NCBI GenBank assembly: GCA_015059485.1
Contig: SVAH01000001.1
Span: 62,001-126,000, forward strand
Direction of reading: 5' to 3'
From: Bacillota bacterium
GTDB taxonomy: Bacteria; Bacillota_I; Bacilli_A; RF39; UBA660
Length of the DNA: 64,000 bases
Shown here piece by piece: positions 34,960-43,474 of the stretch. Each line of letters starts with the position of its first letter. Positions within the stretch are counted from its first letter, which is position 1. A model generated the notes under the pieces. The model was not told the origin of the DNA, ran no database searches, and saw nothing but the letters and a program-made list of their open reading frames with translations. Position numbers and translations under genes: made by a program.

Positions 34960-36522
34960 ATGTCTAGAGAAGAAAAACAACAATCACAACAAGCAGAACT
35001 TCAAAAACAATTATGGAGTATTGCTAATACCCTAAGGGGTAATATGGATGCGAATGATTTTAAAAACTATATTCTTGGATTAATCTTCTACAGATATTTA
35101 TCTGAAAATCTAGTTAATTATGTTAATTCAACATATTTAAAAGATGATGAAATAGATTATGAAGAAGCTTGGAATAAAGAAGAATATAGAGAAGCATTAA
35201 AATCACAATTAATTAATGATTCAAATATGGGATATTTCTTAGAAGCTGATTATTTATGGAGTACATTAATTAAGAAAATTAAGACTGGTAAATTTGATAT
35301 TTCAATGTTAGCTAAAGCAGTTAATACAATATCTGAATCAACTTTAGGAAATGAATCTGAAGATGATTTTGAAAATCTATTTGAAGATATGGATTTAAAT
35401 AACTCTAAATTAGGTAGAGGAGAAGCTGAAAGAACTAAATTAATATCTACTATTATGCTTAAGATAGATGATATTGATTTCCATCATGAAGATGCTGAAA
35501 TTGATGTATTAGGTGATGCATATGAATATTTGATTTCAAATTTCGCTGCATCAGCTGGTAAAAAAGCAGGAGAGTTCTATACTCCACAACAAGTATCAAG
35601 AATACTTGCTAAATTAGTAACTTTAAATAAATCAAAATTACAAAGTGTTTATGATCCAACTTGTGGATCTGGTTCATTACTATTAAGAGTAGGTAAAGAA
35701 ACTAAAGTTACATCATATTATGGTCAAGAGTTCAATTCAACTACTTACAACTTAGCTCGAATGAATATGTTATTACATGGTATTTCATTTAAACATTTTG
35801 ATATTAAAAATGATGATACACTTGAAAGACCAAGACATATTGATATGAAGTTTGATGCCATCGTTGCAAATCCTCCATATTCAGCTCAATGGAGTGCAGA
35901 TCCTAAATTTATTGAAGATGAGAGATTTAGTGCCTATGGTAAGTTGGCTCCTAAATCAAAAGCTGATTTTGCATTTATTCAACATATGATTTATCAATTA
36001 TCTGATAATGGAACTATGGCTGTAGTTTTACCACATGGAGTTCTATTTAGAGGTGCTTCTGAAGGAACTATAAGAGAATACTTAATTAAAGAAAAGAATT
36101 ATTTAGATGCTGTAATTGGATTACCAGCAAATATATTCTATGGAACAAGTATTCCAACTTGTATTCTTGTATTTAAAAAATGTAGAGAAAATGAAGAAAA
36201 TATTTTATTTATAGATGCATCTAAAGATTTTGAAGCTGGAAAGAATCAAAACAGATTAAGAGATGAAGATGTAGATAAGATTATAGAAACATACAAAAAT
36301 AGAGTAGAAGTAGAAAAATATTGTCATGTTGCTCCTATGTCAGAAGTAGCAGAAAATGATTATAATCTTAATATTCCTAGATATGTAGATACATTTGAAG
36401 AGGAAGAAGAAATTGATATTAAAGCTGTACAACAAGATTTAAAACAAATTGATAAAGAAATAGCAGAAGTAGATAAAGAATTAAATGTATATCTAAAAGA
36501 ATTAGGATTAGATGAAATATAA
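34960..36522 (+). CDS. hsdM: Type I restriction-modification methyltransferase subunit M
   Basis: A 520-residue N6-adenine methylase. SAM motif DPTCGSGSLLLRVGK is near residue 228 and catalytic NPPY is within DAIVANPPYSAQW near 300. The N-terminal helical domain is intact (QLWSIANTLRGNMDANDFKNYILGLIFYRYL). RBS AGGAGG; 11 bases from hsdR. Unusually, the neighbouring hsdS genes are on the opposite strand or far downstream, so S is not cotranscribed with M in the present arrangement. Confidence 0.95.
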   Translation: MSREEKQQSQQAELQKQLWSIANTLRGNMDANDFKNYILGLIFYRYLSENLVNYVNSTYLKDDEIDYEEAWNKEEYREALKSQLINDSNMGYFLEADYLWSTLIKKIKTGKFDISMLAKAVNTISESTLGNESEDDFENLFEDMDLNNSKLGRGEAERTKLISTIMLKIDDIDFHHEDAEIDVLGDAYEYLISNFAASAGKKAGEFYTPQQVSRILAKLVTLNKSKLQSVYDPTCGSGSLLLRVGKETKVTSYYGQEFNSTTYNLARMNMLLHGISFKHFDIKNDDTLERPRHIDMKFDAIVANPPYSAQWSADPKFIEDERFSAYGKLAPKSKADFAFIQHMIYQLSDNGTMAVVLPHGVLFRGASEGTIREYLIKEKNYLDAVIGLPANIFYGTSIPTCILVFKKCRENEENILFIDASKDFEAGKNQNRLRDEDVDKIIETYKNRVEVEKYCHVAPMSEVAENDYNLNIPRYVDTFEEEEEIDIKAVQQDLKQIDKEIAEVDKELNVYLKELGLDEI

Positions 36523-36524
36523 TA

Positions 36525-36568
36525 TAAAAAGGACTATACAAACATATCTTGCATAAGTCCTTTTTTTA
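36525..36568. repeat. 44-bp hsdS 3'-end repeat, copy A
   Basis: Identical to 37137-37180 (same orientation) and, with one mismatch, inverted relative to about 40568-40611. It encodes the conserved C-terminus KKGLMQDMFV and includes a terminator-like dyad. Confidence 0.9.
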
Positions 36569-37130
36569 GTTCTGATAATTTATCTAATTTTTGTGTTTCG
36601 CATAATATTTTTTTATCAATTAATTCAATATTATTTACAATTTTATTTTGAATATCTAAAGATGGAAGTTTTATGTTAAATTTTAAGAAATCTTCAGGTG
36701 AAACAGCCATTCTTTCATATACTGTTCCTTGTTCATATTTTCTAACTGCATTAATGAAATTATTTCTTGTTGTATAGTATTTTATGTATTTTGGATTAAC
36801 TGTTGTATTTATTTCAAATGTTACATATATTGGTGAGAATATTGCAGATCCATACTCATTTAGACAAATAACTCCAAATTTTAAATTTGCTGGATTATAA
36901 CATAAATCATTTAACTTTGTGATTTTGTATTGTTTGTCTTCAGATTTTACTAAAAAATCTCTATTATATCTTTCACCTTTATCATATATACCATCTTTAG
37001 ATAAAGTTACATGAGGGTATTCTAATCCTTTTTCTGAATATAACTTTCTTTCCTTTAATATTTTTTTAAGACTAATTTCTGGATAATCTTCTCTAAATAC
37101 ATCTTCCAAAAGTCCTTTTTTAAATAAAGA
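36534..37130 (-). pseudogene. hsdS: Silent partial hsdS cassette (second target-recognition domain)
   Basis: An open frame of 191 codons from ATG 37109, and homology back to about 37130 (LFKKGLLEDVFREDYPE in frame). It encodes one target-recognition domain and the C-terminal conserved helix (IELIDKKILCETQKLDKL) ending KKGLMQDMFV. It lacks the first domain, a promoter and an RBS. Its upstream edge retains only about 15 bases of the central repeat. It is best read as a stored half-gene that can be shuffled into an expressed hsdS by recombination at the 44-bp repeat or central repeat. Confidence 0.8.
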
Positions 37131-37136
37131 AGATAC

Positions 37137-37180
37137 TAAAAAGGACTATACAAACATATCTTGCATAAGTCCTTTTTTTA
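37137..37180. repeat. 44-bp hsdS 3'-end repeat, copy B
   Basis: A perfect direct copy of 36525-36568. It forms the 3' end of the full-length minus-strand hsdS and the boundary with the silent cassette. Confidence 0.9.
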
Positions 37181-38312
37181 ACTCACTTAATTTACTATAT
37201 TTACTTTCTTCTAATGAAATCTTGCTATCAATAAGTGATAAAATTCTACCTATTTTATTTTGTTCATTCATATTTGGTACACTTATTGTTATTTCACCAA
37301 ATAAATCCATATTAAGATTTCTTCTTACTATACTTGCACCTTGCTCTGAGGAAATCATATATTCATATAATGCTCTTGGTGATTTAATCCAATTTTTAAA
37401 ATAATCGATGTTAACGATATCTGTTTTAATATCAAATATTTTATAAGATGGAGAAACAATACCAATTTCGTATTTGTTATTAATATTTATATTCCCCATC
37501 CATAGATTTTGTGGACTTAATACTAATTGATTTCTCTTTAATATTTTGTATCCTATATTATTTTCACTGGCAGCTTGTTTATTAAAATATTCGCTTTGCA
37601 AAAATATACCTTTGGCAGTAGATGATAATATTTCATATTGATTATTAACTGTTGTTTTTTCATTACATTCCATTAAAATGTCTTTAAGGGGTATTTTTTT
37701 ATACGAATCATCATTTTTAATTTGATTTATTTGACTTAACTTAAATAACTTAAGGTCTTCAATTTTCTTAGATTGTAATTCTATTTTTTTATCTATAAGT
37801 GATAGAAAATTGGAGATCTTATTTTCCTCATCTATGTTAGTTATTGAAAACTTATAACTTCCATATTCTTGAGAATTTATACCAGGTTGTCCAGATCTCA
37901 TGGACATAATCCTTATCCAATTATTATATTTATTTAATTTAGTTTGTTGAAAAATAAAATTTGAATTATGATTTATAATACTTGCTTTAATTAAGAATCC
38001 AGCATAATAAAGCTTTCCATCATTTGAATTATATAAATAAGTTTTTCCTGTACTTGCACCTGTTCTCGCAAATAATATATCATTTTCTTTAACTAAAAAT
38101 TTATCTTCTAAGATTCCATCTGGTGATACCACATCTTTATTTGAATACCTATTTGAATTTTCATCTATATCAGTTATTCTAATATATTTATTTTCTCCAT
38201 CATATTCTTTGGAAGCAGAATTCATTCCATATGCTATTTCAGATGTAATATTTTTCAACTCAGTTTCTTCCCATTCGTTGTTAAAATTTTTGAATCTCAA
38301 TTTAGGTTTCAT
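37146..38312 (-). CDS. hsdS: Type I specificity subunit S, probably the expressed copy
   Basis: A 388-residue HsdS with two target-recognition domains (about 1-150 and 205-350), each followed by a conserved helix. The first helix region is SNFLSLIDKKIELQSKKIEDLKLFK and the second is GRILSLIDSKISLEESKYSKLSELKKG. A promoter (-35 at 38390-38395, -10 at 38368-38373, minus strand) points at it. RBS GGTGGTGAG precedes ATG. It determines the sequence recognised by HsdM/HsdR. Its 5' end, centre and 3' end are all repeated in inverted orientation in the plus-strand hsdS. Confidence 0.93.
   Translation of the reverse strand: MKPKLRFKNFNNEWEETELKNITSEIAYGMNSASKEYDGENKYIRITDIDENSNRYSNKDVVSPDGILEDKFLVKENDILFARTGASTGKTYLYNSNDGKLYYAGFLIKASIINHNSNFIFQQTKLNKYNNWIRIMSMRSGQPGINSQEYGSYKFSITNIDEENKISNFLSLIDKKIELQSKKIEDLKLFKLSQINQIKNDDSYKKIPLKDILMECNEKTTVNNQYEILSSTAKGIFLQSEYFNKQAASENNIGYKILKRNQLVLSPQNLWMGNININNKYEIGIVSPSYKIFDIKTDIVNIDYFKNWIKSPRALYEYMISSEQGASIVRRNLNMDLFGEITISVPNMNEQNKIGRILSLIDSKISLEESKYSKLSELKKGLMQDMFV
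37741..37814. repeat. 74-bp central hsdS inverted repeat, left copy
   Basis: Perfect inverted copy of 39963-40036. It encodes the conserved spacer helix between the two recognition domains, so inversion here swaps first domains between the two hsdS genes. Confidence 0.95.
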
Positions 38313-38342
38313 TATCTCACCACCAGTCCTTAAGTTTAATAA
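38308..38342. repeat. 35-bp hsdS 5'-end inverted repeat, left copy
   Basis: Perfect inverted copy of 39426-39460; covers the RBS and start codon of the minus-strand hsdS. Confidence 0.95.
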
Positions 38343-38367
38343 AAAGTTACTAACTTAACTAATAATA

Positions 38368-38395
38368 ATTATATCACACTTTTATCGATTTTGAA
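38368..38395 (-). promoter_or_regulatory. Promoter of the minus-strand hsdS, inside the invertible segment
   Basis: On the minus strand TTCAAA (38390-38395), 16-base spacer, TATAAT (38368-38373). It lies between the two 35-bp repeats, so inversion at those repeats would turn it toward the plus-strand hsdS. Confidence 0.65.
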
Positions 38396-38411
38396 CATTA
38401 TAAAAAGTATT

Positions 38412-39377
38412 TCAAATACTTTCTTGAAATACTTTGCATATCATATCAATACATTTTTTCTTTTGAGATAATCTAGGATGTACATATAGGTTTAATGTTA
38501 TATTAACATTAGCATGACCTAATAACTCACTTACAGTCTTATAATCCACACCTAAAGAGATACAATTTGTGGCAAATGTGTGTCTTAATGAATGAAAATT
38601 AAATTGTTTTATTTTGACTTGTTTTAATACTTTGTTAAAGTATTTTCTATATGTTCTTGGTTCAAGATATTTACTTGAACCAGTAATTATATAATCGTCA
38701 CCTTTAGTTTTAAGTTTTTTTAATAATTCTAAAAATTCTTTGTTAATAGGTATTTCTCTATTAGCATTTTTTGTTTTTGGAGTTGTTATTATCACTTTAG
38801 AAACATTATTATCTTTATCTTTAATATAAACTCTTTGGATTGTTTTATTTACAGATAATATATTCTTTTTGAAGTCTATATCATTCCATTGTAATGCACA
38901 TAATTCACCAATTCTAAGACCTGAATATAAGGATATTAATAATCCTATATTTCTATTAGTTAAGTTTTCTAAAACATAATTTGTAAGTTTGTTTTGTTCA
39001 TGTTTTGATAGGATATATATTTTTGAATCTTTATTATCTTTTGGATAATTAAAAGTCAATTCAAAATGTCTTATTTTTTCTTCATTTATTGCTTTTCTCA
39101 AACTTCCTTTAATAATGATTGTTATATCCTTAATTGTTTTTTCAGATAATCCACCAGATCCATCTTTTCTTCCATTTTTAAATAGATTTAAAAGAAAATC
39201 TTGAATAGTTTTATGATTTAAATCTTGAATATAGATATTTCCTAGATTAGGAATTATATGATTGAAAATATTATTTGAATAATTAGCATATGTTGATTCT
39301 TTTATATATTCTTTCTTATCAATCAACCATTCATAAATCCAATCACTATATAAAATCTTATTTTTTTTAGCAAACAT
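38412..39377 (-). CDS. Tyrosine recombinase within the hsdS locus (putative inverter)
   Basis: A 321-residue phage-integrase-family recombinase. An N-terminal SAM-like core-binding domain is followed by a catalytic domain with SGLRIGEL (Arg I), HSLRHTFA (His-x-x-Arg), LGHANVNITLNLYVHP (His/Tyr nucleophile). It lies between two oppositely oriented hsdS genes inside perfect inverted repeats, the arrangement of hsdS inversion systems in streptococci and other Bacillota. RBS GGAGGAATATT. It probably catalyses the inversions, although RecA could also act on the 74-bp repeats. Confidence 0.9.
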   Translation of the reverse strand: MFAKKNKILYSDWIYEWLIDKKEYIKESTYANYSNNIFNHIIPNLGNIYIQDLNHKTIQDFLLNLFKNGRKDGSGGLSEKTIKDITIIIKGSLRKAINEEKIRHFELTFNYPKDNKDSKIYILSKHEQNKLTNYVLENLTNRNIGLLISLYSGLRIGELCALQWNDIDFKKNILSVNKTIQRVYIKDKDNNVSKVIITTPKTKNANREIPINKEFLELLKKLKTKGDDYIITGSSKYLEPRTYRKYFNKVLKQVKIKQFNFHSLRHTFATNCISLGVDYKTVSELLGHANVNITLNLYVHPRLSQKKKCIDMICKVFQESI

Positions 39378-39425
39378 ATAATATTCCTCCTTTCCAAAGA
39401 AATATTATAGTTGTTCATTATCTCA

Positions 39426-39460
39426 TTATTAAACTTAAGGACTGGTGGTGAGATAATGAA
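39426..39460. repeat. 35-bp hsdS 5'-end inverted repeat, right copy
   Basis: Perfect inverted copy of 38308-38342; contains RBS and start ATG (39456) of the plus-strand hsdS. Confidence 0.95.
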
Positions 39461-40601
39461 TGTTCCCAAAATAAGATTTAGCGAATTTACTTCTGAATAT
39501 AAAAAATATAAATTTAAAGATGTAGCTACATTGTATAGAGGAAGTTCACCAAGACCAATTATTAATTTTATAACTAAGTCTGATGATGGAGTTAATTGGA
39601 TAAAGATTGGTGATGTTAATGAAAATGATACATATATAAATAAAACAAGTGAAAAAATCACAGTTGAAGGTTCAAAAAAATCTAGAAAAGTTTATAAGAA
39701 CGATATTATTTTATCTAACTCAATGAGTTTTGGAAGACCGTATATTTTAAATATTGATGGATGTATTCATGATGGTTGGTTCGTAGTTAGAGATTATAAT
39801 GAAAAATTAGTTCAAAAATATTTATATCATTTTATGTCTTCTCCAGTTATTCAAAAACAATATAAAAAATTATCTGCTGGTGGAGTTGTAAGTAATATAA
39901 GTAGTGATTTAGTTTATAGCGTTGATATAAATATTCCTTCAAAAGAAGAACAAATTAAGGTTTCCAATTTTCTATCACTTATAGATAAAAAAATAGAATT
40001 ACAATCTAAGAAAATTGAAGACCTTAAGTTATTTAAAAAAGGATTAATTCATCAAATGAAGAAGAATAGTAATAACTGGTCTGAATATAAAATATCTGAA
40101 ATATTTAAAATTACTAGAGGAGTAGTAATTCCTAAAACTGACTTATTAGATAATAAAACTACAAAATATCAATATCCAGTTTATTCATCTCAAACATCTA
40201 ATAATGGAATTCTAGGTTATGATACAAAGTATGATTTTGATGGAAAATATTTAACGTGGACTACAGATGGAGCTAATGCTGGGAAAGTGTTTTATCGTAA
40301 TGGAAAATTTAGATGTACTAATGTTTGTGGTGTTTTGTACAATGATAATAACAAATATGTTGATGAGTTAACAGCTGAACTCTTAAACTATGAAACACCA
40401 AAACATGTGTCTTATGTAGGTAACCCTAAATTAATGAATAATGTTATGGGAGATATTAAAATTTTTCTACCTGATAGTAATGAATCTCATAGGGTAAGTA
40501 ATATATTATTAGTAATAAATAATAAAGTTTTATTAGAAACTGATAAGTTAAATAAATTAAATAAACTAAAAAAAGGACTTATGCAAAATATGTTTGTATA
40601 G
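39456..40601 (+). CDS. hsdS: Type I specificity subunit S, second copy (probably silent now)
   Basis: A 381-residue complete HsdS. Both recognition domains differ from the minus-strand copy, but it shares the central helix (NFLSLIDKKIELQSKKIEDL) and the C-terminal KKGLMQNMFV. ATG 39456 lies in the 35-bp repeat with the same RBS; a frame open from 39411 has no RBS. I see no good promoter between the recombinase gene and this start, so in the present orientation it probably serves as a reservoir. It ends 6 bases from the convergent XRE gene. Confidence 0.9.
   Translation: MNVPKIRFSEFTSEYKKYKFKDVATLYRGSSPRPIINFITKSDDGVNWIKIGDVNENDTYINKTSEKITVEGSKKSRKVYKNDIILSNSMSFGRPYILNIDGCIHDGWFVVRDYNEKLVQKYLYHFMSSPVIQKQYKKLSAGGVVSNISSDLVYSVDINIPSKEEQIKVSNFLSLIDKKIELQSKKIEDLKLFKKGLIHQMKKNSNNWSEYKISEIFKITRGVVIPKTDLLDNKTTKYQYPVYSSQTSNNGILGYDTKYDFDGKYLTWTTDGANAGKVFYRNGKFRCTNVCGVLYNDNNKYVDELTAELLNYETPKHVSYVGNPKLMNNVMGDIKIFLPDSNESHRVSNILLVINNKVLLETDKLNKLNKLKKGLMQNMFV
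39963..40036. repeat. 74-bp central hsdS inverted repeat, right copy
   Basis: Perfect inverted copy of 37741-37814, encoding SNFLSLIDKKIELQ and the following helix. Confidence 0.95.
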
Positions 40602-40607
40602 TCCTTT

Positions 40608-41033
40608 TTATTTTAATATATCGTATATTGATAGTTTGTGATTATAACAAATGGTGTATAATGTAAGTGAGGTTACTAAAAATTTACCAGACTCATATCC
40701 ACTATAAGTAGGTTGAGTAATCATACATTCATCAGCAATTTGTTGTTGAGTTAAACCAAGTTTGTTTCTAATTTTCTTTAAATTAGAGCCGACTTGTTTT
40801 TTATTAAGTTTGTTTATTTCTGTGTAATTGTCATTTTTTCTTCTTAATCCCATTACATAGTCTATAGAATATTTATACAGATTAGAGAACTTTATCATTT
40901 TAGGTAGTGGCATTGGATCTTGATTTGTTTCCCAACCAGTAACAGTTTTTCTTGATACCCCAAAAACAAATCCAAGTTCTTCTTGAGTCATCTCTAATTC
41001 TTCTCTACAATATTTTAAATTGTTATTTAGCAT
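40608..41033 (-). CDS. XRE-family regulator with two helix-turn-helix domains
   Basis: A 141-residue protein with two HTH_3 units: NNLKYCREELEMTQEELGFV (residues 3-60) and VGSNLKKIRNKLGLTQQQIA (77-135). Tandem HTH in one short chain is less usual and could bridge two operators. It converges on the hsdS at 40601 and diverges from the gene at 41136, so both could be targets. Confidence 0.85.
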   Translation of the reverse strand: MLNNNLKYCREELEMTQEELGFVFGVSRKTVTGWETNQDPMPLPKMIKFSNLYKYSIDYVMGLRRKNDNYTEINKLNKKQVGSNLKKIRNKLGLTQQQIADECMITQPTYSGYESGKFLVTSLTLYTICYNHKLSIYDILK

Positions 41034-41135
41034 TTATCTCACCCATATTAATTTTCCCATTAAATATTAGAATATTAATAAATTGCTGGGTCATTTTATA
41101 AAAGTATGATATAATTAGAAAGACAGGTGATACTA

Positions 41136-41843
41136 TTGAAAAATAAAAAAAGAAAAGAAGATTTAAAACAATTAGCACTTAAAAAAATGGATAATGGTGG
41201 AAGAATATATCAATTAATAAATAGTAACAAATTAGATAAAATAATAGATTTAATAACAGATGAGAAAACTCCTGCTATTAAAACTACTTTAGTAGAAAAA
41301 GGTTACTTAACTGCAAATGAGCAGTTTATAGATATGTTGAGTAACTTTTTATATTATTTTGATATGAATTTCCCATCTGTAGGTCATAAAGATTTAATGA
41401 TTCAATTTATTCTTGAATCTCAAATTCCTGAATTTCTTCTATGTAAGAAGTACTGGGGAGATAATAACAATATACCATATTTTACAAAAGAGATGGATAA
41501 AGCAATAGTTAATAATTTTTATAATAATGTTATATTTACTGATGATTATAAAACTTTTCAAAAATATAAAATATTTCCTCATAAGATGAATCTAGAAGAT
41601 AGAAAAGATCTTGATACTTTAATTAAATTTATGAAAGATATAGCATGGACTAATTATAATGATTATTCTTTAGTATATCTATTTGATGAATTTGGTGAGA
41701 AAGAAAGAGCTTTTAGCAAAACATATAAGAATAAAGGTAAACTTGAAATATATAGATTATTAATGGACGATTATAGAATGCATTTTGATATTTTAATAAG
41801 CCATTATGAAGATAAAAAAGAATTATTGAAAATTATCGATTAA
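41136..41843 (+). CDS. Unknown protein, 235 aa
   Basis: I do not recognise this helical, basic N-terminal protein (MKNKKRKEDLKQLALKKMDN). There is no membrane segment. Start TTG 41136 is chosen with AGGTG 6 bases upstream; GTG 41127 overlaps that site. A -10 (TATAAT, near 41110) precedes it in the divergent region shared with the XRE gene. Confidence 0.65.
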   Translation: MKNKKRKEDLKQLALKKMDNGGRIYQLINSNKLDKIIDLITDEKTPAIKTTLVEKGYLTANEQFIDMLSNFLYYFDMNFPSVGHKDLMIQFILESQIPEFLLCKKYWGDNNNIPYFTKEMDKAIVNNFYNNVIFTDDYKTFQKYKIFPHKMNLEDRKDLDTLIKFMKDIAWTNYNDYSLVYLFDEFGEKERAFSKTYKNKGKLEIYRLLMDDYRMHFDILISHYEDKKELLKIID

Positions 41844-41952
41844 GTTATACAATTTTAAAAAAATAAGTATAATATTAGTAAGTAGTTAATTTTAATTACA
41901 CATTATTAAAAATCTGTTATAATACTAAATACGTTGCGAATGAGGTGGAAGC

Positions 41953-42276
41953 ATGAAATTAGATGCGATTATTGATGAACTACAGGAATATTGCTTCGAA
42001 GATAAAGAATCAATTAACGATAGAAAAGATTTATTTGATAATTATCAAATAGAGTTTTTAGATGGATGGATAGGATTATTACTTAATCAATATCTTCATA
42101 AAGAAAAATATGAAGTATATATAAGTATTAAGACTAAAGATAAAATTGCTTGTCCTTTATTATATAAATCATTCGGCAATGTAATGGATGCTAAAATGTA
42201 CTATAATGAGTTAAAAAATTTAATTGATAATAATGATGAAAAATTTATCATGAACCGTTGTAAAACAAGGGACTAA
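41953..42276 (+). CDS. Unknown protein, 107 aa
   Basis: RBS GAGGTGG precedes ATG 41953. Starts MKLDAIIDELQEYCFEDKES. No domain recognised; a mixed helix and strand soluble protein. Preceded by a TATAAT-like -10 near 41920. Confidence 0.6.
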   Translation: MKLDAIIDELQEYCFEDKESINDRKDLFDNYQIEFLDGWIGLLLNQYLHKEKYEVYISIKTKDKIACPLLYKSFGNVMDAKMYYNELKNLIDNNDEKFIMNRCKTRD

Positions 42277-42401
42277 AGCGAAAATTGTACCCCCTAACGT
42301 ACCTATCGAAAGCGTCTTGTAAATATATTTGAGTATGATAAAATATAGTAAAATGAAATAATTATGTAGAGATACAAGTATTTCATTTTTTTTAATTGTT
42401 A

Positions 42402-42429
42402 TTGACTTTTTCCAAAAAAACTATATAAT
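42402..42429 (+). promoter_or_regulatory. Sigma-A-type promoter of the 42.4-kb leader
   Basis: TTGACT (42402-42407), 16-base spacer, TATAAT (42424-42429), about 215 bases before the next annotated gene. Confidence 0.75.
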
Positions 42430-42625
42430 AAATAACAATTTATATGTAGTGGTTTGCAGAGATTGGAAGTGGTCTTTATGGAACTAATTGTATATATGAA
42501 GATGATGTATTTATCATCGATACAAAAATCTATAGAGTCCTTCGACCCTCTAAAACCGAGTTTAAGAATTAAAATAGAAGAGAAGTAGTAGCTTTTATTA
42601 ATTGGCCATTATTTCTCTTCTTTTT
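42430..42625 (+). ncRNA. Candidate small transcript or leader with hairpins, tiny ORF and terminator
   Basis: Between a good promoter and a 9-bp-stem terminator (AGAAGAGAA 42576-42584 with TTCTCTTCT 42613-42621, T run) lies an independent unit. It holds a hairpin GATGAT/ATCATC near 42500 and a possible 36-codon ORF (ATG 42478, TAG 42588) with only a weak RBS. It could be a small RNA, attenuator leader or small-peptide gene; the sequence does not decide. The preceding 42277-42401 shows nothing else I can name. Confidence 0.45.
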
Positions 42626-42644
42626 AATTTAATGGGGGATGCAT

Positions 42645-43076
42645 ATGAAATTATTGAGTTTAAAAGAACTAGATATGTTCGACTATGTGAAGACTAAAGA
42701 AAAGGTAGAAGCATACATCGGTGATTTAAACATGATAAAGTACAAATATAGGAATGTTCTGCCCCCTCCAATCGCTTCACGACTATTTGATATTAAAGTT
42801 CAATCTTCGCCAACAAATAGATCTGGTATTGAATCTTATGTTGAGAAAAGGGATGAATACAATAGAGAATATAAGCAAAAACTCAACGAGATATATGAAA
42901 TAATTGAAGATTTTTCATATTACGAAAAAAGATTCTTTAAAGACTATTTTATTAATGGGGTCAAATTGCGTAATTTTGAGAAAGAATTTGCTTGTGGTGA
43001 AAGAATGGTCGATCATATAAAAGAAAGCTCAATAATCAAATTTGCACTTGCTACAGATTTAGCAGTATATAAATAA
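42645..43076 (+). CDS. Sigma-70-like/ArpU-type small regulator
   Basis: A 143-residue protein resembling the small region-4-like regulators (DUF1492/ArpU group) of phages and ICEs. Helices begin KVEAYIGDLNMIKYKYRNVLPPP, and the C-terminal FFKDYFINGVKLRNFEKEFACGERMVDHI fits an HTH. RBS GGGGG. It comes before the recombinase genes, so it may activate them; the assignment is from general similarity. Confidence 0.55.
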   Translation: MKLLSLKELDMFDYVKTKEKVEAYIGDLNMIKYKYRNVLPPPIASRLFDIKVQSSPTNRSGIESYVEKRDEYNREYKQKLNEIYEIIEDFSYYEKRFFKDYFINGVKLRNFEKEFACGERMVDHIKESSIIKFALATDLAVYK

Positions 43077-43098
43077 AATCACTTCGGTGATTTTTTTT
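43076..43098 (+). terminator. Intrinsic terminator with TTCG loop
   Basis: AAATCAC-TTCG-GTGATTT then T run; an ultra-stable tetraloop terminator directly after the stop of the regulator gene. Confidence 0.88.
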
Positions 43099-43138
43099 AT
43101 TAGGAAAAAGTTAATTGTTGTAAGAAAGGAATATATTT

Positions 43139-43282
43139 ATGATAGGTAAAATTTTAGGAATCATATTTTTAATATTAATAGGATTATTTACTATATGTTC
43201 TTGTAAAGTAGCTGATTGGGCTGACCAAGAAATGGAAGAAGAATTAAAAAGGAGAGAGCAAGATGAAAAAGAAAACATATAG
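43139..43282 (+). CDS. Small putative lipoprotein or membrane peptide, 47 aa
   Basis: ATG 43139 has RBS AAGAAAGGA. It encodes a hydrophobic N-terminus (MIGKILGIIFLILIGLFTIC) followed by SCKVADWADQEMEE and a charged tail. TICSC resembles a lipobox, so it may be a lipoprotein. It overlaps the next start by 20 bases. Similar tiny membrane peptides accompany entry-exclusion functions in some elements, but no specific link is shown here. Confidence 0.6.
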   Translation: MIGKILGIIFLILIGLFTICSCKVADWADQEMEEELKRREQDEKENI

Positions 43283-43466
43283 AGCGATAATAGATAATGA
43301 TGGACATATTACAACAATGATTGTTGGTGGTGAGAGTAAGAAATCAGTTACAAAAGAGTTAACTGATTTTTTTATTAAAACGAAACAAATAAAAGATTAT
43401 AGAAGATTTGATATTCATCTAAAAGAAGTAATGTATATAAATGGTGAATACAAAACTATTGAATAG
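43263..43466 (+). CDS. Small unknown protein, 67 aa
   Basis: Starts MKKKTYRAIIDNDGHITTMI with RBS GGAGAG. Mostly beta with a helix; no family recognised. Part of the small-gene run leading to the recombinases. Confidence 0.6.
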   Translation: MKKKTYRAIIDNDGHITTMIVGGESKKSVTKELTDFFIKTKQIKDYRRFDIHLKEVMYINGEYKTIE

Positions 43467-43474
43467 GTGATTTT

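Noticed and set aside
38412-39377. Treating the tyrosine recombinase as the integrase of the whole element
   Set aside because: It sits inside inverted hsdS repeats far from either end, whereas the serine recombinases lie at the right boundary next to rbgA.
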